From NCBI GenBank assembly GCA_964015035.1, contig CAXHCA010000010.1, positions 16,009 to 80,008 on the forward strand: a stretch of 64,000 nucleotides of DNA, written 5' to 3'. Origin of the DNA: BQJU01 sp964015035 (lineage in GTDB: Bacteria; Bacteroidota; Bacteroidia; Chitinophagales; Saprospiraceae). This document shows, piece by piece, positions 20,101-28,258 of the stretch. Positions within the stretch are counted from its first letter, which is position 1; each line of letters begins with the position of its first letter. A model generated the notes under the pieces. It made no database searches and was not told the origin of the DNA. It saw nothing but the letters and a program-made list of their open reading frames with translations. The position numbers were made by a program, and so were the translations under genes.

Positions 20101-23100
20101 ATGACCAGCGAGGTGCCGGCCGGCCTGTATTCCAGACACAACGATGACGATATGTTATTTGGTCCTCAGTACCGAGGCTGGGGCCAATTTGGGTACAACG
20201 GCAATCGGGAACGGGCTCAAATGCCCATCATGGAAGACCTACTGATGATTCCGGAAATTGAGATCGACTCCTCTGAATTGGAGGATATTGAAGATGCTGA
20301 CGATCTGGGCAGTTTTGGCGATCCCACCCAAGCCGATTTCATTCTCTTTTACGCCGATCCCAAAACCCAATCCTGGCGAGGCTATGATGACCTCACTTAT
20401 TTACAGGCCGATCTGATTAGCAGTTCCCGCATGGGAGAAGACGATATTCTCTTGACTCCAGCTTCCAGTTCGGGAGTAGGAGCCAGTGCTCCCAATTTGA
20501 TTACCCAAGCAAAAATTCACGCCGTTGCCGGTGGCCTTTCGGCAGGGCCGGGGAGCCTTGGTGCCAGCCACGCCTGGAATGATACCAAAAGCATCCTGGA
20601 CGTGCTGGATTTCAACGGCGACGACTACCCCGACGTAGTGAGTGAAACCAAAATTCAATATACCGATTCTCGCGGTGGGCTTTTGGCCGAAGCGGTTCCC
20701 TACAGTTTTAACAACCATGAATCCCATAGCGAAGCAACGGGTGTCACGCTGGGAGGCTCATTTGTCAATTCCAGTCCAAGTAATGCCGGTGACTCCAGTG
20801 GCAAAGGTTCCAACCGCCGCAGTTCCAAAGTAAAATCTACCGTCAAAAAATCAGGTAGTAAGTCGCAGGCCGCCACGCGTTCCGCCAAGACAGGAGCAGG
20901 TATCAGCGGCAATTTCACTACAGACAATGACGAAACGGAGCATTCATGGCTTGACATCAATGGGGATGGGCTGGTCGACAAGTTGTACAAAGATGGCCGG
21001 GTGGCGCTCAATTACGGCTATCGTTTCGGGCCGTTAGAAAACTGGGGTTTTGCCGATATCCGCAAAGGCGTAAGTATGGATTATGGAGGTGGCTTTGGTA
21101 TTAATTACGCCAATAATAGTATTGCTGCGGGCGTGAGCATGTCGCGTACCGACAATCATTCGACCTCCGGTTTTCAGGACGTCAACGGGGATGGTTTGAT
21201 TGATCGGGTGCGTTGGGACGATACCAATGTTTGGGTGAGTTTAAACACCGGGACCAGCTTTGCTTCAGAAATTCGTTGGGCCGGCGCTGAACGCCTGGAC
21301 GAAGGCGATGCCACGGCCGAATCTGCCAATGCAGCTTTCACCATTTGCATTCCAATCTTTTTCGTGCGTATTTGCATCAATCCAAGTGCCAATATTGGTC
21401 AGGGAGTGAGCCGTATTTTAACCGAGATGAGCGATGTCGATGGTGATGGCTACCCCGATCAATTGCGCTCCGGGTCAGACGGCGAATTGAAGGTCAAAGC
21501 CTCTACCATTGGGCGCACCAATTTATTGCGGGAAGTACAGCGGCCATTGGGCGGTCGTTACTCCATTGACTACACTTTGACCGGTAATGATGTGGGGCTG
21601 CCTTACGGCAAATGGGTCATGAATAGCGTGGCCATCAATGATGGATTTCCTGGCGACGGGGCAGATGTCATGAAGAGCCGGTTCCGGTATAGTGACGGCT
21701 TCCAGGGTCGGCATGAAAGAGAATTTTATGGATTTGGCATGGTCCAGGAAGACCAATTGGATACCGAAAATGGAGATGCCCTTTACCGCAGTTATGTTTC
21801 CCGATATGATCATGCTAATTATTACCGAAAAGGCCTGCTGCTGTCCGAACAGGTGCAAGATGCTGCGGGCAGGAAGTTCACAGAAACCCAATACAAATAT
21901 ACCTTAAAAGATGTCGAGACCGGTAGCGACCTCCCCCCTGCCTTAGCCCAAAGCGATATCGGAACAGCCTTCCCGGCAATGGTAGAAACCACTCATTTGT
22001 ATTACGAAGGGGATTCATCTCTAGTGATGCAAAGTCGAATGACTTACCAGTATAATCAATATGGAAATGTGACGGTAACCACCGATTATGGCAATGGCAA
22101 TACTGACGACTTAAAAACCACCACCATTACCTACCACGAACCGGATGGCATCTACCTGAAAAATATTCCCCAAACGGAGGAAATCACAGGCTCCAGCGGC
22201 ATTTTTCGTCAACAAAGTACCGAAATTGATGATCGAGGGAATGTGCTTTTCCTACATCGACACCTCGCCGATGGCAGCAGCGCAGATTCGGATATGACCT
22301 ATGATGAATTTGGCAACTTGACCAGTATCACCAATCCACCCAATGAAGCCGGACAGCGCCTGGTATACAGTTTCACCTATGATCAAGATTTGCACACCTA
22401 CCTGGAGCAAACAGCGGACAGCTATGGCTATATCTCCACAAGTATCCATGAGCCAGTCTTTGGAAATCTATTAGAGAACACCGACATTAATGGCCAGCGG
22501 ACCACCTACACCTGGGATGATCGCGGTAGAATACGGAGTATTACCCGGCCTTACGAAATTGTTGACGGGCAGCCATTTTCCATCGATTTTACGTACAATA
22601 CAGCAAGCGTTCCCGCTTATGCCAAGGCACGCCACTTCGATCCGGAGCATGGAACAACCATTGATATTCTAGAATTTGTCGATGGCCTGGGGCGTGCCAT
22701 ACAAAATAAAAAAACCACAGCCCTATTCACCGGTCCGGAACAAGATGATCAACTCGTTATGGCCGTTTCCGGAGCCGATTTTTACGATGCTTTCGGAAGG
22801 GCGGTACGGAGCTATTATCCAGGTACAACGCCAATGGATTCAGCCGAGACTTTTAGTGACTACGTTGATCCCGTGCCTCCAACGCTAACCACCTACGACA
22901 TTTTGGACCGTCACCTAAGCATCACCCTGCCCGATGGGTCGGAAAGTCATTATGAATACCGCATTGCTGCGAATCAGACCGGACAACCAGGTCTTTTGGC
23001 GTCGCTTTATGATGCGTTGGGCAATCAAAGAGATACCTATAAAGATGTCCGTAGTAGAACCACCGCATTGGTAGAACACGGTCCCGATGGCCCGATCTGG

Positions 23101-25650
23101 ACGACTTTCCACTATAATGCCTTGGACGAACTCACAACGACTACCGATCAAGAAGGTAATGAAATCACCTATCAGTATGATCAGTTGGGGCGTATGATTC
23201 AATTGCGTCATCCAGACGAAGGCCTTACGGAAAAACACTACGATCCTGCCGGTAATCTCGTGAAAGTAGTTACCGCCAATATCCGGGCAACGGTTCCCAA
23301 TGAGGGAGCCATTCATTACACCTACGAATTTGAACGATTGGCGCAGGTAGATTATCCCAAAAACGTGCAAAATCAGGTCAAATTCCATTACGGGGGACCT
23401 GATGCCGAGTACCATCGCACTGGGCGCATTTGGCTGCGGGAGGATGCCAGCGGTGGTGCCGAATTCTTCTTCGACAGACAAGGAGCCATCACGAAAACCA
23501 TCCGGACGTTGTTGATCAACGAAGCCAATGTTAGGACCTTTGTCTGGGAGGCGGAGTATGACACCTGGGGCCGCATTCAACAGATGGTTTATCCCGATGG
23601 CGAGGTGGTCAATTACCACTACAACCGCGCCGGTGATTTGCAGCAAATGGATGGAGACAAGCTGAGTCGCCATTACGATTATGTCAAACAAATGGGTTAT
23701 GACAAATTTGGAGACCGGGTGTACTTAAGCTATGGCAATGGCACCACGACCACCTACGAATATCAGCCAGATCGTCGTAGGTTAAACCGGCTGCAAGTGC
23801 GATCTGCCAGCGGCTCCACGCTTCTGAATGCAGCGTATAGTTTCGATGCCATGAGCAACGTGACTTTGATTCGCAATACCGCACCCGCTGAAAACATTGG
23901 TGGCTCCGGTGAACAACAATTTGCCTATGACGAGCTGTACCGCCTAATGGAAGCCACCGGCACCTGGCAGGGGAAGGATCGACAAGAAGATTATACGCTG
24001 TTGATGGGTTATGACAACCTCAACAATGTACGACAGAAGACCCAAATTCACCGCCGCAATGGGGAAGAAGTAAGTGCCAACACCTTTGAGGTTAACTTTG
24101 AATACGATGGACGCCCGCATGCCCCTTCCAAAGTGGGAGGCAAGACCTTCGATACCGACGCCAATGGCAATCAACTTGGCTATCGGGGCGAAGCGGCCAG
24201 TTACACCTACCGCCAGCAGATTTGGGACGAGGAAAACCGGTTGGTGGGGGTTTCAGACAATGGCTACATCAGCCAGTATACCTACGATGCCAATAGCCAG
24301 CGGGCCATCAAGAGCCACGGCGGCATGCAAGGCGTTTTTGTGGATGGCGCTCCTGCCGGAGCCATTAACCACAAGGACAATTACACCGCTTACGTCAGTC
24401 CATTTATGACTGCGGAGGAGGACGGATTTACCAAGCACTATTATGTGGAAGGAGAACGCATCCTCAGCAAACGAGGCACAGGCCAGTTCAATAATAAATT
24501 TTGGCCCAGTCGCGGCATCACAGCAGGGGGATTTAATTATACCTTACGCCTACAACAATTGGTTGAATCCTTACGGCAATACTACACCGCCCTGGGCATC
24601 CCTCCCGGTCCGCCCACCATGCCCGGATATTACGGTCAACCCGAATACACTGGCAACCCGCTCAGTATTCCAGTAAATAATAGTCCGTATTTGTCTACTC
24701 CTATCGGCTGGCCTGGCCCTGCTGGTCCACCAGATCCTGATGGCCCTCCAGGGCCGCCAACCTGGTTTGCCGATAGCTTAAGTAATGCCAATGTTGGTGG
24801 AGGATACGGTTTTGAAGGCTCCGGCGCATTTCCCGAGGTCGAGCAGTTCTATTATCATACCGACCATTTGGGCAGCAGCGCCTACATTACTGATTATAGC
24901 GGTGAAGTCAGACAGCATACCCAGTATTTCCCGACCGGTCAGGTATTTGTCGCCGAAACTACTACGGAAACAACACAACCTTATCTATTTAACGGCAAGG
25001 AATTCGACACCGAGGCCGGCCTATACTATTACGGCGGTCGCTACTACGATGCCACCCATAGTCTTTGGCAAAGTGTGGATCCGCTGGCCACAGATTATAC
25101 TCAGTGGAGCCCGTATGCCTATACCTTTCAGAATCCGGTTTCCTTTATCGACGAAAATGGCTGGGAGGGAGAATTGCCCGGAGGATTAAAGATTGTTAAG
25201 CGAAAGCGTCGCCCCATCCACCAAAATACGACGGCCACCCCCCGTACGGGCACATCTACTTCGACCATTATCTGGCCTCCTAACCAAGGTTTCACCGGCC
25301 ATGACACACATTGGGAGATTATTCCGGCAGGAACTGTACTTTCCCGTTTTGGCTATGAACGCGGCACCTATCTTTCTCCCAAAGGTGTACCATATGAAGA
25401 AAGAGCCTTGGCGCCCGGCACCCTACAGACCAAGCCCTATTATGAATACGAAGTAGTGGAACCTATCTGGGTAAAGAAAGGAACCGTTGCCCCCTGGTTT
25501 AACCAAAAAGGCGGTGGCATTCAACTCAAACTGGCCAAGGGAGAAAATGTGGAAGTACTCATCGAACAAAATAAATTGAAACGCACCTTACAACGTAAAC
25601 CCTTGCGGGAACGCCGTCAAAGGCGACCAACTCGGCAGCGGATTAATTAG
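17164..25650 (+). CDS. SpvB/RHS polymorphic toxin with C-terminal TNT (NAD+ glycohydrolase-like) domain
   Basis: 2828 aa. An N-terminal signal-anchor helix (about 5-22) is followed by a Pro-rich linker and an SpvB domain (about 100-230: LPQGRQGMQPNLAITYSS). Next come Ca-binding-type FG-GAP/VCBS units (FVDINGDGLPDK about 475, LDINGDGLVDK about 1262, DVNGDGLIDR about 1340, DVDGDGYPDQ about 1425), a Ser/Lys-rich segment (about 1200-1250), a TcdB-middle-like part (1450-1600) and YD/RHS repeats (about 1650-2660). A Pro/Gly spacer lies at 2480-2540. The RHS core closes with P2658-x4-D2663-x2-G2666-W, the autoproteolysis-type motif. The tail (about 2711-2815) fits TNT/DUF4237: R2728 in SRFGYERGTYL, YEERALAPG with R2747, YEVVEPIWV, APWFNQKGGGIQ with Q2787, then a basic end. 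Family members hydrolyse NAD+. It is the last gene of its operon, and no immunity gene follows. Confidence 0.9.
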   Translation: MRLKYIFLGLIIFFNWWLLDGNSYFYHFFTKQPPKTETKVLPEKPTTQLQTLVQEPTTDPDSPMPDVTGMPAHLTNHIEDLQAPDPTEGIILLPPPAANSRGTAETDFPLKLPQGRQGMQPNLAITYSSEGSNDWLGLGWNLQLPAITIDTRWGVPRFDAEDETETYLLNGEQLSPVAHRGPIRPRGSEQVFHKRVEGPFSQIIRHGDGPSNYWWEIRDIDGSLHYYGGHPNSGILENAILRDPSGNIAHWALTESRDVHDNFMHYHYSTVTDNGLTSSSVLGYQLYPDHLTYTGHGTEEGPFVVTFIRDRQLGESRRKDVQIDARLGLKMVTADLLRRIEIRMNEAIVRSYELTYQEGAFFKTLLASIREIDRNGEVFYQHDFDYYDDVRSGGSYQPFIGEENWDIAPDQVEVDFVNPVPLFEGKTSALGGSSSNSFVAGSAATVGPIGSLASKEFTVGGNFALGNSSAEGLIAFVDINGDGLPDKVFKEANALWYRRNLAGNNGNTGFGPKRPISGIQQFSTIKTSITSFGFEANVTPVFVGYDNTTMKSTTECYFSDFNGDELMDIAYRGRVYFNHINTEGDPVFTLSSADTPSPITPGEPLDGDLISFDPAEQEMLIDQTPLHDVVRSWEAPFTGVISIDAPVRLLEDTSLEGQTYSRNDGVRVAIQHNGNSLWSTDIAPDNFNPVTPNNVNAVFVNRGDYVYFRVQSIFDGAYDQVHWDPIINYPQLDQELIDANNKPVYRFHASEDFLLSSEQNVVLPLNGTIRIEGNFSKPLTTDSLQLYILKNTNEFIYAQTFAWDAIVDQPIVLEDINVAENDELRFLIRSNTNIDWPAISWMPLLYYTAAADGSAVTNAAGEPIFSFCPSVDYRMYAKTWKAPSRWIAPDSLPLTVGLPQDFANDGNLPDGYVTLSVKGFSRLYAKTYFEVSNGQLPSLPPITTDSLEAGDTLFIEYHTLTYDLGVALQGINAAVTFDSMTSEVPAGLYSRHNDDDMLFGPQYRGWGQFGYNGNRERAQMPIMEDLLMIPEIEIDSSELEDIEDADDLGSFGDPTQADFILFYADPKTQSWRGYDDLTYLQADLISSSRMGEDDILLTPASSSGVGASAPNLITQAKIHAVAGGLSAGPGSLGASHAWNDTKSILDVLDFNGDDYPDVVSETKIQYTDSRGGLLAEAVPYSFNNHESHSEATGVTLGGSFVNSSPSNAGDSSGKGSNRRSSKVKSTVKKSGSKSQAATRSAKTGAGISGNFTTDNDETEHSWLDINGDGLVDKLYKDGRVALNYGYRFGPLENWGFADIRKGVSMDYGGGFGINYANNSIAAGVSMSRTDNHSTSGFQDVNGDGLIDRVRWDDTNVWVSLNTGTSFASEIRWAGAERLDEGDATAESANAAFTICIPIFFVRICINPSANIGQGVSRILTEMSDVDGDGYPDQLRSGSDGELKVKASTIGRTNLLREVQRPLGGRYSIDYTLTGNDVGLPYGKWVMNSVAINDGFPGDGADVMKSRFRYSDGFQGRHEREFYGFGMVQEDQLDTENGDALYRSYVSRYDHANYYRKGLLLSEQVQDAAGRKFTETQYKYTLKDVETGSDLPPALAQSDIGTAFPAMVETTHLYYEGDSSLVMQSRMTYQYNQYGNVTVTTDYGNGNTDDLKTTTITYHEPDGIYLKNIPQTEEITGSSGIFRQQSTEIDDRGNVLFLHRHLADGSSADSDMTYDEFGNLTSITNPPNEAGQRLVYSFTYDQDLHTYLEQTADSYGYISTSIHEPVFGNLLENTDINGQRTTYTWDDRGRIRSITRPYEIVDGQPFSIDFTYNTASVPAYAKARHFDPEHGTTIDILEFVDGLGRAIQNKKTTALFTGPEQDDQLVMAVSGADFYDAFGRAVRSYYPGTTPMDSAETFSDYVDPVPPTLTTYDILDRHLSITLPDGSESHYEYRIAANQTGQPGLLASLYDALGNQRDTYKDVRSRTTALVEHGPDGPIWTTFHYNALDELTTTTDQEGNEITYQYDQLGRMIQLRHPDEGLTEKHYDPAGNLVKVVTANIRATVPNEGAIHYTYEFERLAQVDYPKNVQNQVKFHYGGPDAEYHRTGRIWLREDASGGAEFFFDRQGAITKTIRTLLINEANVRTFVWEAEYDTWGRIQQMVYPDGEVVNYHYNRAGDLQQMDGDKLSRHYDYVKQMGYDKFGDRVYLSYGNGTTTTYEYQPDRRRLNRLQVRSASGSTLLNAAYSFDAMSNVTLIRNTAPAENIGGSGEQQFAYDELYRLMEATGTWQGKDRQEDYTLLMGYDNLNNVRQKTQIHRRNGEEVSANTFEVNFEYDGRPHAPSKVGGKTFDTDANGNQLGYRGEAASYTYRQQIWDEENRLVGVSDNGYISQYTYDANSQRAIKSHGGMQGVFVDGAPAGAINHKDNYTAYVSPFMTAEEDGFTKHYYVEGERILSKRGTGQFNNKFWPSRGITAGGFNYTLRLQQLVESLRQYYTALGIPPGPPTMPGYYGQPEYTGNPLSIPVNNSPYLSTPIGWPGPAGPPDPDGPPGPPTWFADSLSNANVGGGYGFEGSGAFPEVEQFYYHTDHLGSSAYITDYSGEVRQHTQYFPTGQVFVAETTTETTQPYLFNGKEFDTEAGLYYYGGRYYDATHSLWQSVDPLATDYTQWSPYAYTFQNPVSFIDENGWEGELPGGLKIVKRKRRPIHQNTTATPRTGTSTSTIIWPPNQGFTGHDTHWEIIPAGTVLSRFGYERGTYLSPKGVPYEERALAPGTLQTKPYYEYEVVEPIWVKKGTVAPWFNQKGGGIQLKLAKGENVEVLIEQNKLKRTLQRKPLRERRQRRPTRQRIN

Positions 25651-25654
25651 CGGG

Positions 25655-25703
25655 AGAAACAGGAGTCAGACCAATAGACGGTTAGGATTTGGCTCCTGTT
25701 TTC
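25655..25703 (+). terminator. Intrinsic terminator of the toxin operon
   Basis: GAAACAGGAG ... CTCCTGTTTTC: a 10-bp stem around a 25-base loop, ending in a short T-run, starting 5 bases after the RHS stop codon. It separates the toxin operon from the protease gene, which has its own promoter. Confidence 0.7.
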
Positions 25704-25723
25704 AGCACCTTTGCCTTCTTAAA

Positions 25724-25754
25724 TTGTAATTGTCGCTGATATAGAGTAACTTTG
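25724..25754 (+). promoter_or_regulatory. Bacteroidota promoter (TTG-N20-TAACTTTG)
   Basis: TAACTTTG at 25747-25754 matches TAnnTTTG, with a TTG at 25724-25726 as the -33 element. The ATG of the protease is only 9 bases further, so the mRNA would be nearly leaderless. Confidence 0.6.
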
Positions 25755-25762
25755 AAAAAGTT

Positions 25763-26668
25763 ATGAAAAGAACGTTCCTCCTCCTTATCATCTCTTTTTT
25801 CTCTACAGGTATTTCATTCGGTCAGCAACCACTGACCAGCACACCCATAAAATTGGTGAAAGGCCTGATTTTCTTTGAATTACGCATCAATGATTCTCAA
25901 AAATTAAATTTCCTGTTTGATTCAGGTGCCGGGGTTTCTGTCCTCGATAGTGCAGCGGCCAAGAAAGTGAATTTGACCATTTCCGGACCTTCCCGGGTTG
26001 GCACCTCCAGTGGGGTTGTCACCACCCAATCTTCTGTCAATAATACCCTCACGATTGAAGACTTAGAGATTAAGGGTATTTCTTTTGAAATACTATCTCT
26101 TACTCACCTTTCCAAGTATTTTAAAATCCCGATTGCCGGCATTATTGGTTATGATCTATTTAGCCGATTTGTCGTCGAAACCAACATTGATTTACTCAGA
26201 ATGAAAATTTATGATGCCGATTCTTATGAAACCAATGACCGGGATGTAGCGTTACCAATGATCTCCTTTGATCACAATAAAATTGGCATCGAGGTTATCC
26301 TTACAGACGATGAAGAACGGGAAATCACGCTACCTTTAACGATTGACACTGCTTCCGACGACTATTTATGGCTCTTTCCGCAAGCCCACTCCCAATATGA
26401 TTTTCTGGGAAAAAGAAAACGCAAAGCAGTCAAAGGATTTTCTGCCAGCCCGTCCGTGTTTACCAATTATAAAGGCAAAGTAAGAGCTGTCTCTTTCGGT
26501 GGCAAAACCTGGAAAAAGGTAATGACCACCTTCGCCGTGGGAGAAATCAGTGTGGCCGCTTTTCAAGATAGCCAATCCAATGGTTTGATTGGGCAAAATC
26601 TATTACTGGATTTTAATGTGATTTACGATTATAAACACCACCGGGTGTTTTTGCAGCAGCGCAGATAA
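25763..26668 (+). CDS. Secreted retropepsin-like aspartyl protease
   Basis: 301 aa. Signal peptide MKRTFLLLIISFFSTGISFG. Two lobes each carry a protease active-site signature: LNFLFDSGAGVSVLD with Asp53, and LTIDTASDDY with Asp195 (the second is DTA rather than DSG/DTG). Flap-like segments and GIIGYDLFSRF / GLIGQNLLLDF hydrophobic turns follow each, as in the pepsin-like aspartyl_protease_2 family. A periplasmic or surface location is likely. It has its own promoter after the toxin terminator, so it is unlikely to be the toxin's immunity protein. Confidence 0.88.
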   Translation: MKRTFLLLIISFFSTGISFGQQPLTSTPIKLVKGLIFFELRINDSQKLNFLFDSGAGVSVLDSAAAKKVNLTISGPSRVGTSSGVVTTQSSVNNTLTIEDLEIKGISFEILSLTHLSKYFKIPIAGIIGYDLFSRFVVETNIDLLRMKIYDADSYETNDRDVALPMISFDHNKIGIEVILTDDEEREITLPLTIDTASDDYLWLFPQAHSQYDFLGKRKRKAVKGFSASPSVFTNYKGKVRAVSFGGKTWKKVMTTFAVGEISVAAFQDSQSNGLIGQNLLLDFNVIYDYKHHRVFLQQRR

Positions 26669-26701
26669 TCTTTCCTAATCTCCAATCTAGGAGAATTTTA
26701 A

Positions 26702-26709
26702 TACATTTG
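26702..26709 (+). promoter_or_regulatory. Candidate -7 element TACATTTG
   Basis: Matches TAnnTTTG, 14 bases before the ATG of the nitronate monooxygenase gene. No good -33 TTTG is visible. Confidence 0.45.
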
Positions 26710-26723
26710 AGAAAAAACGACCC

Positions 26724-27683
26724 ATGCCAGCCAAACCAAACTTCTACGATCAACTACAACTCCCCGTTGTTGCGGCACCGATGTTTCTCATTTCCGGACC
26801 AAAATTGGTTTTAGAATGTTGCAAAAACGGGATAGTAGGCACCTTTCCGGCCCTTAATCAGCGCAGCACTGAAGGCTTTGAAGCATGGCTTTTGGAAATT
26901 AAAGCTGGTTTGGGCAATTCCAAGATTCCATATGGTGTCAATTTGATCGTACATCAGTCCAATCCAAGATTAGAGGCCGACCTCAAAATATGTGTCAAAC
27001 ACCAGGTCCCGCTGATCATCACCTCATTGGGAGCCGTCTCGGAAGTTGTTGACGCCGTGCATAGCTATGGTGGTCTGGTATACCATGATGTGATCAATCG
27101 GCGGCATGCCGAAAAGGCGGTGGCTGCGGGTGTAGATGGGTTGATCTTGGTGTGTGCCGGAGCAGGTGGACATGCGGGCACCTTAAATCCAATGGCTTTT
27201 ACATCGGAAATTCGTAGCTTTTTTGATAAGACCATTCTCCTTTCCGGAAGCATCAGCAATGGCCGCGATATTGCCAGCGCCTTACAAATGGGAGCTGATC
27301 TGGCCTATATGGGCACTCGCTTCATCAACACCACCGAGAGCCAAGCAGATGAAGCCTACCAACAAATGATTATTGATAGTGGCGCCAACGATATTGTCTA
27401 TACGGCTGCCGTCTCAGGTGTGAATGCCAACTTCCTGCGCCCCAGCCTAGAAGCGATGGGCATCACCAAAGAATTTTGGGACAAAAAAGCTAAAATCGAT
27501 TTTGGAAAGGAATTGGATGCCGAACAAGCAGAGGCCAAAGCATGGAAAACCATTTGGTCGGCCGGCCAAGGGGTGACTGCCATCAATGATGTCCTGCCGG
27601 TAAATGACTTGGTCGCTCGGTTAAAAAGTGAATTTGTGGAAGCTATCCAGGAACAGAGCCAATACCTGGAAAAATTTGGCTAA
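26724..27683 (+). CDS. Nitronate monooxygenase (2-nitropropane dioxygenase family)
   Basis: 319 aa TIM-barrel flavoprotein. Signature parts: QLPVVAAPMFLISGP at the first strand, PYGVNLIVHQSNPR, HDVINRRHAEKAVAAGVDGLI, the FMN phosphate loop CAGAGGHAGTLNP, LSGSISNGRDIASALQMGADLAYMGTRF. It probably oxidises alkyl nitronates such as propionate-3-nitronate, using FMN and O2 (family knowledge). Cytoplasmic. The TAA stop codon is also the first triplet of a miniature inverted-repeat element (27681-27742). Confidence 0.92.
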   Translation: MPAKPNFYDQLQLPVVAAPMFLISGPKLVLECCKNGIVGTFPALNQRSTEGFEAWLLEIKAGLGNSKIPYGVNLIVHQSNPRLEADLKICVKHQVPLIITSLGAVSEVVDAVHSYGGLVYHDVINRRHAEKAVAAGVDGLILVCAGAGGHAGTLNPMAFTSEIRSFFDKTILLSGSISNGRDIASALQMGADLAYMGTRFINTTESQADEAYQQMIIDSGANDIVYTAAVSGVNANFLRPSLEAMGITKEFWDKKAKIDFGKELDAEQAEAKAWKTIWSAGQGVTAINDVLPVNDLVARLKSEFVEAIQEQSQYLEKFG

Positions 27684-27742
27684 GTGCACGTTTGGAGGTC
27701 AAACTTTGGACTGCAAAAGCGCCACCTTCAAACATGTACTGA
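27681..27742. mobile_element. MITE-like element, copy A (62 bp)
   Basis: Left end TAAGTGCACGTTTGGAGGTC; right end, read on the other strand, AGTACATGTTTGAAGGTGG. The terminal inverted repeats belong to the family also seen at 40447, 59835, 61462 and 63915. The TAA of the left end is the stop codon of the nitronate monooxygenase gene. The interior is too short to code. Confidence 0.7.
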
Positions 27743-27767
27743 TCTTCGCCGGATGACATAATCTTGC

Positions 27768-27775
27768 TACATTTG
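27768..27775 (+). promoter_or_regulatory. Candidate -7 element TACATTTG
   Basis: Matches TAnnTTTG; 19 bases before the ATG at 27795 and just outside the miniature element that ends at 27742. Confidence 0.45.
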
Positions 27776-27794
27776 CACCTAAAATTTTCCAGCT

Positions 27795-28100
27795 ATGTTC
27801 ATTTTACTGGTTTCTATTGTCATTGGGTTATTTGTCGCCATGTTGTTTGTCAACATCTACTTTAGAGTAAAAGTCCTAAAGAGTTATAAGGTTTTGGTAC
27901 AAAACAAAGTAGAATTTGGCGCTGCGCACCTGTTTAATCGCCAAAAAATGGCGGATGAGATCTATCCTCGTTATCCCCACATGCGTAAGGAAATCGAGAC
28001 TTTTGTCAGCCACATGCAATATACTATTCGCATGGCTACCGTACTTATCGCGCTGATTACCTTATTTGGTGCGGTCTTAATGTATTACCGGGCAACGTAA
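27795..28100 (+). CDS. Small two-helix membrane protein
   Basis: 101 aa. One hydrophobic helix at residues 2-22 (FILLVSIVIGLFVAMLFVNI) and one near 80-98 (ATVLIALITLFGAVLMYY), separated by a basic cytoplasmic loop of about 55 residues containing LFNRQKMADEIYPRYPHMRKE. I do not recognise the family. It stands alone between two promoter-like sequences. Confidence 0.8.
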   Translation: MFILLVSIVIGLFVAMLFVNIYFRVKVLKSYKVLVQNKVEFGAAHLFNRQKMADEIYPRYPHMRKEIETFVSHMQYTIRMATVLIALITLFGAVLMYYRAT

Positions 28101-28159
28101 GCCCTATTCAGAGCGTTTCCCTTTGACGCTATCGAAACCAAAAAATCTAATTTTTCTTG

Positions 28160-28167
28160 TACTTTTG
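28160..28167 (+). promoter_or_regulatory. Candidate -7 element TACTTTTG
   Basis: Matches TAnnTTTG; gives a leader of about 85 bases for the Gfo/Idh gene starting at 28259. Confidence 0.4.
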
Positions 28168-28258
28168 CCCGGTAGATAAAATTGACTTCCGGTACTTAAG
28201 GACCTAAAATGGCCTTGATTATCAAGTTGGTATTGTGGGTAATGAAAAAATCAGCATT

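Noticed and set aside
22915..23691. Long open frame (258 codons) on the minus strand inside the RHS gene
   Set aside because: It lies wholly opposite the RHS repeats, has no protein family character, and the repeat coding on the plus strand explains it. The same holds for the minus-strand frame at 18148-18900.
25763..26668. Protease gene as immunity protein for the TNT toxin
   Set aside because: It has a signal peptide, two aspartyl protease motifs and its own promoter behind a terminator; immunity to a cytosolic NADase would be expected to be cytosolic.
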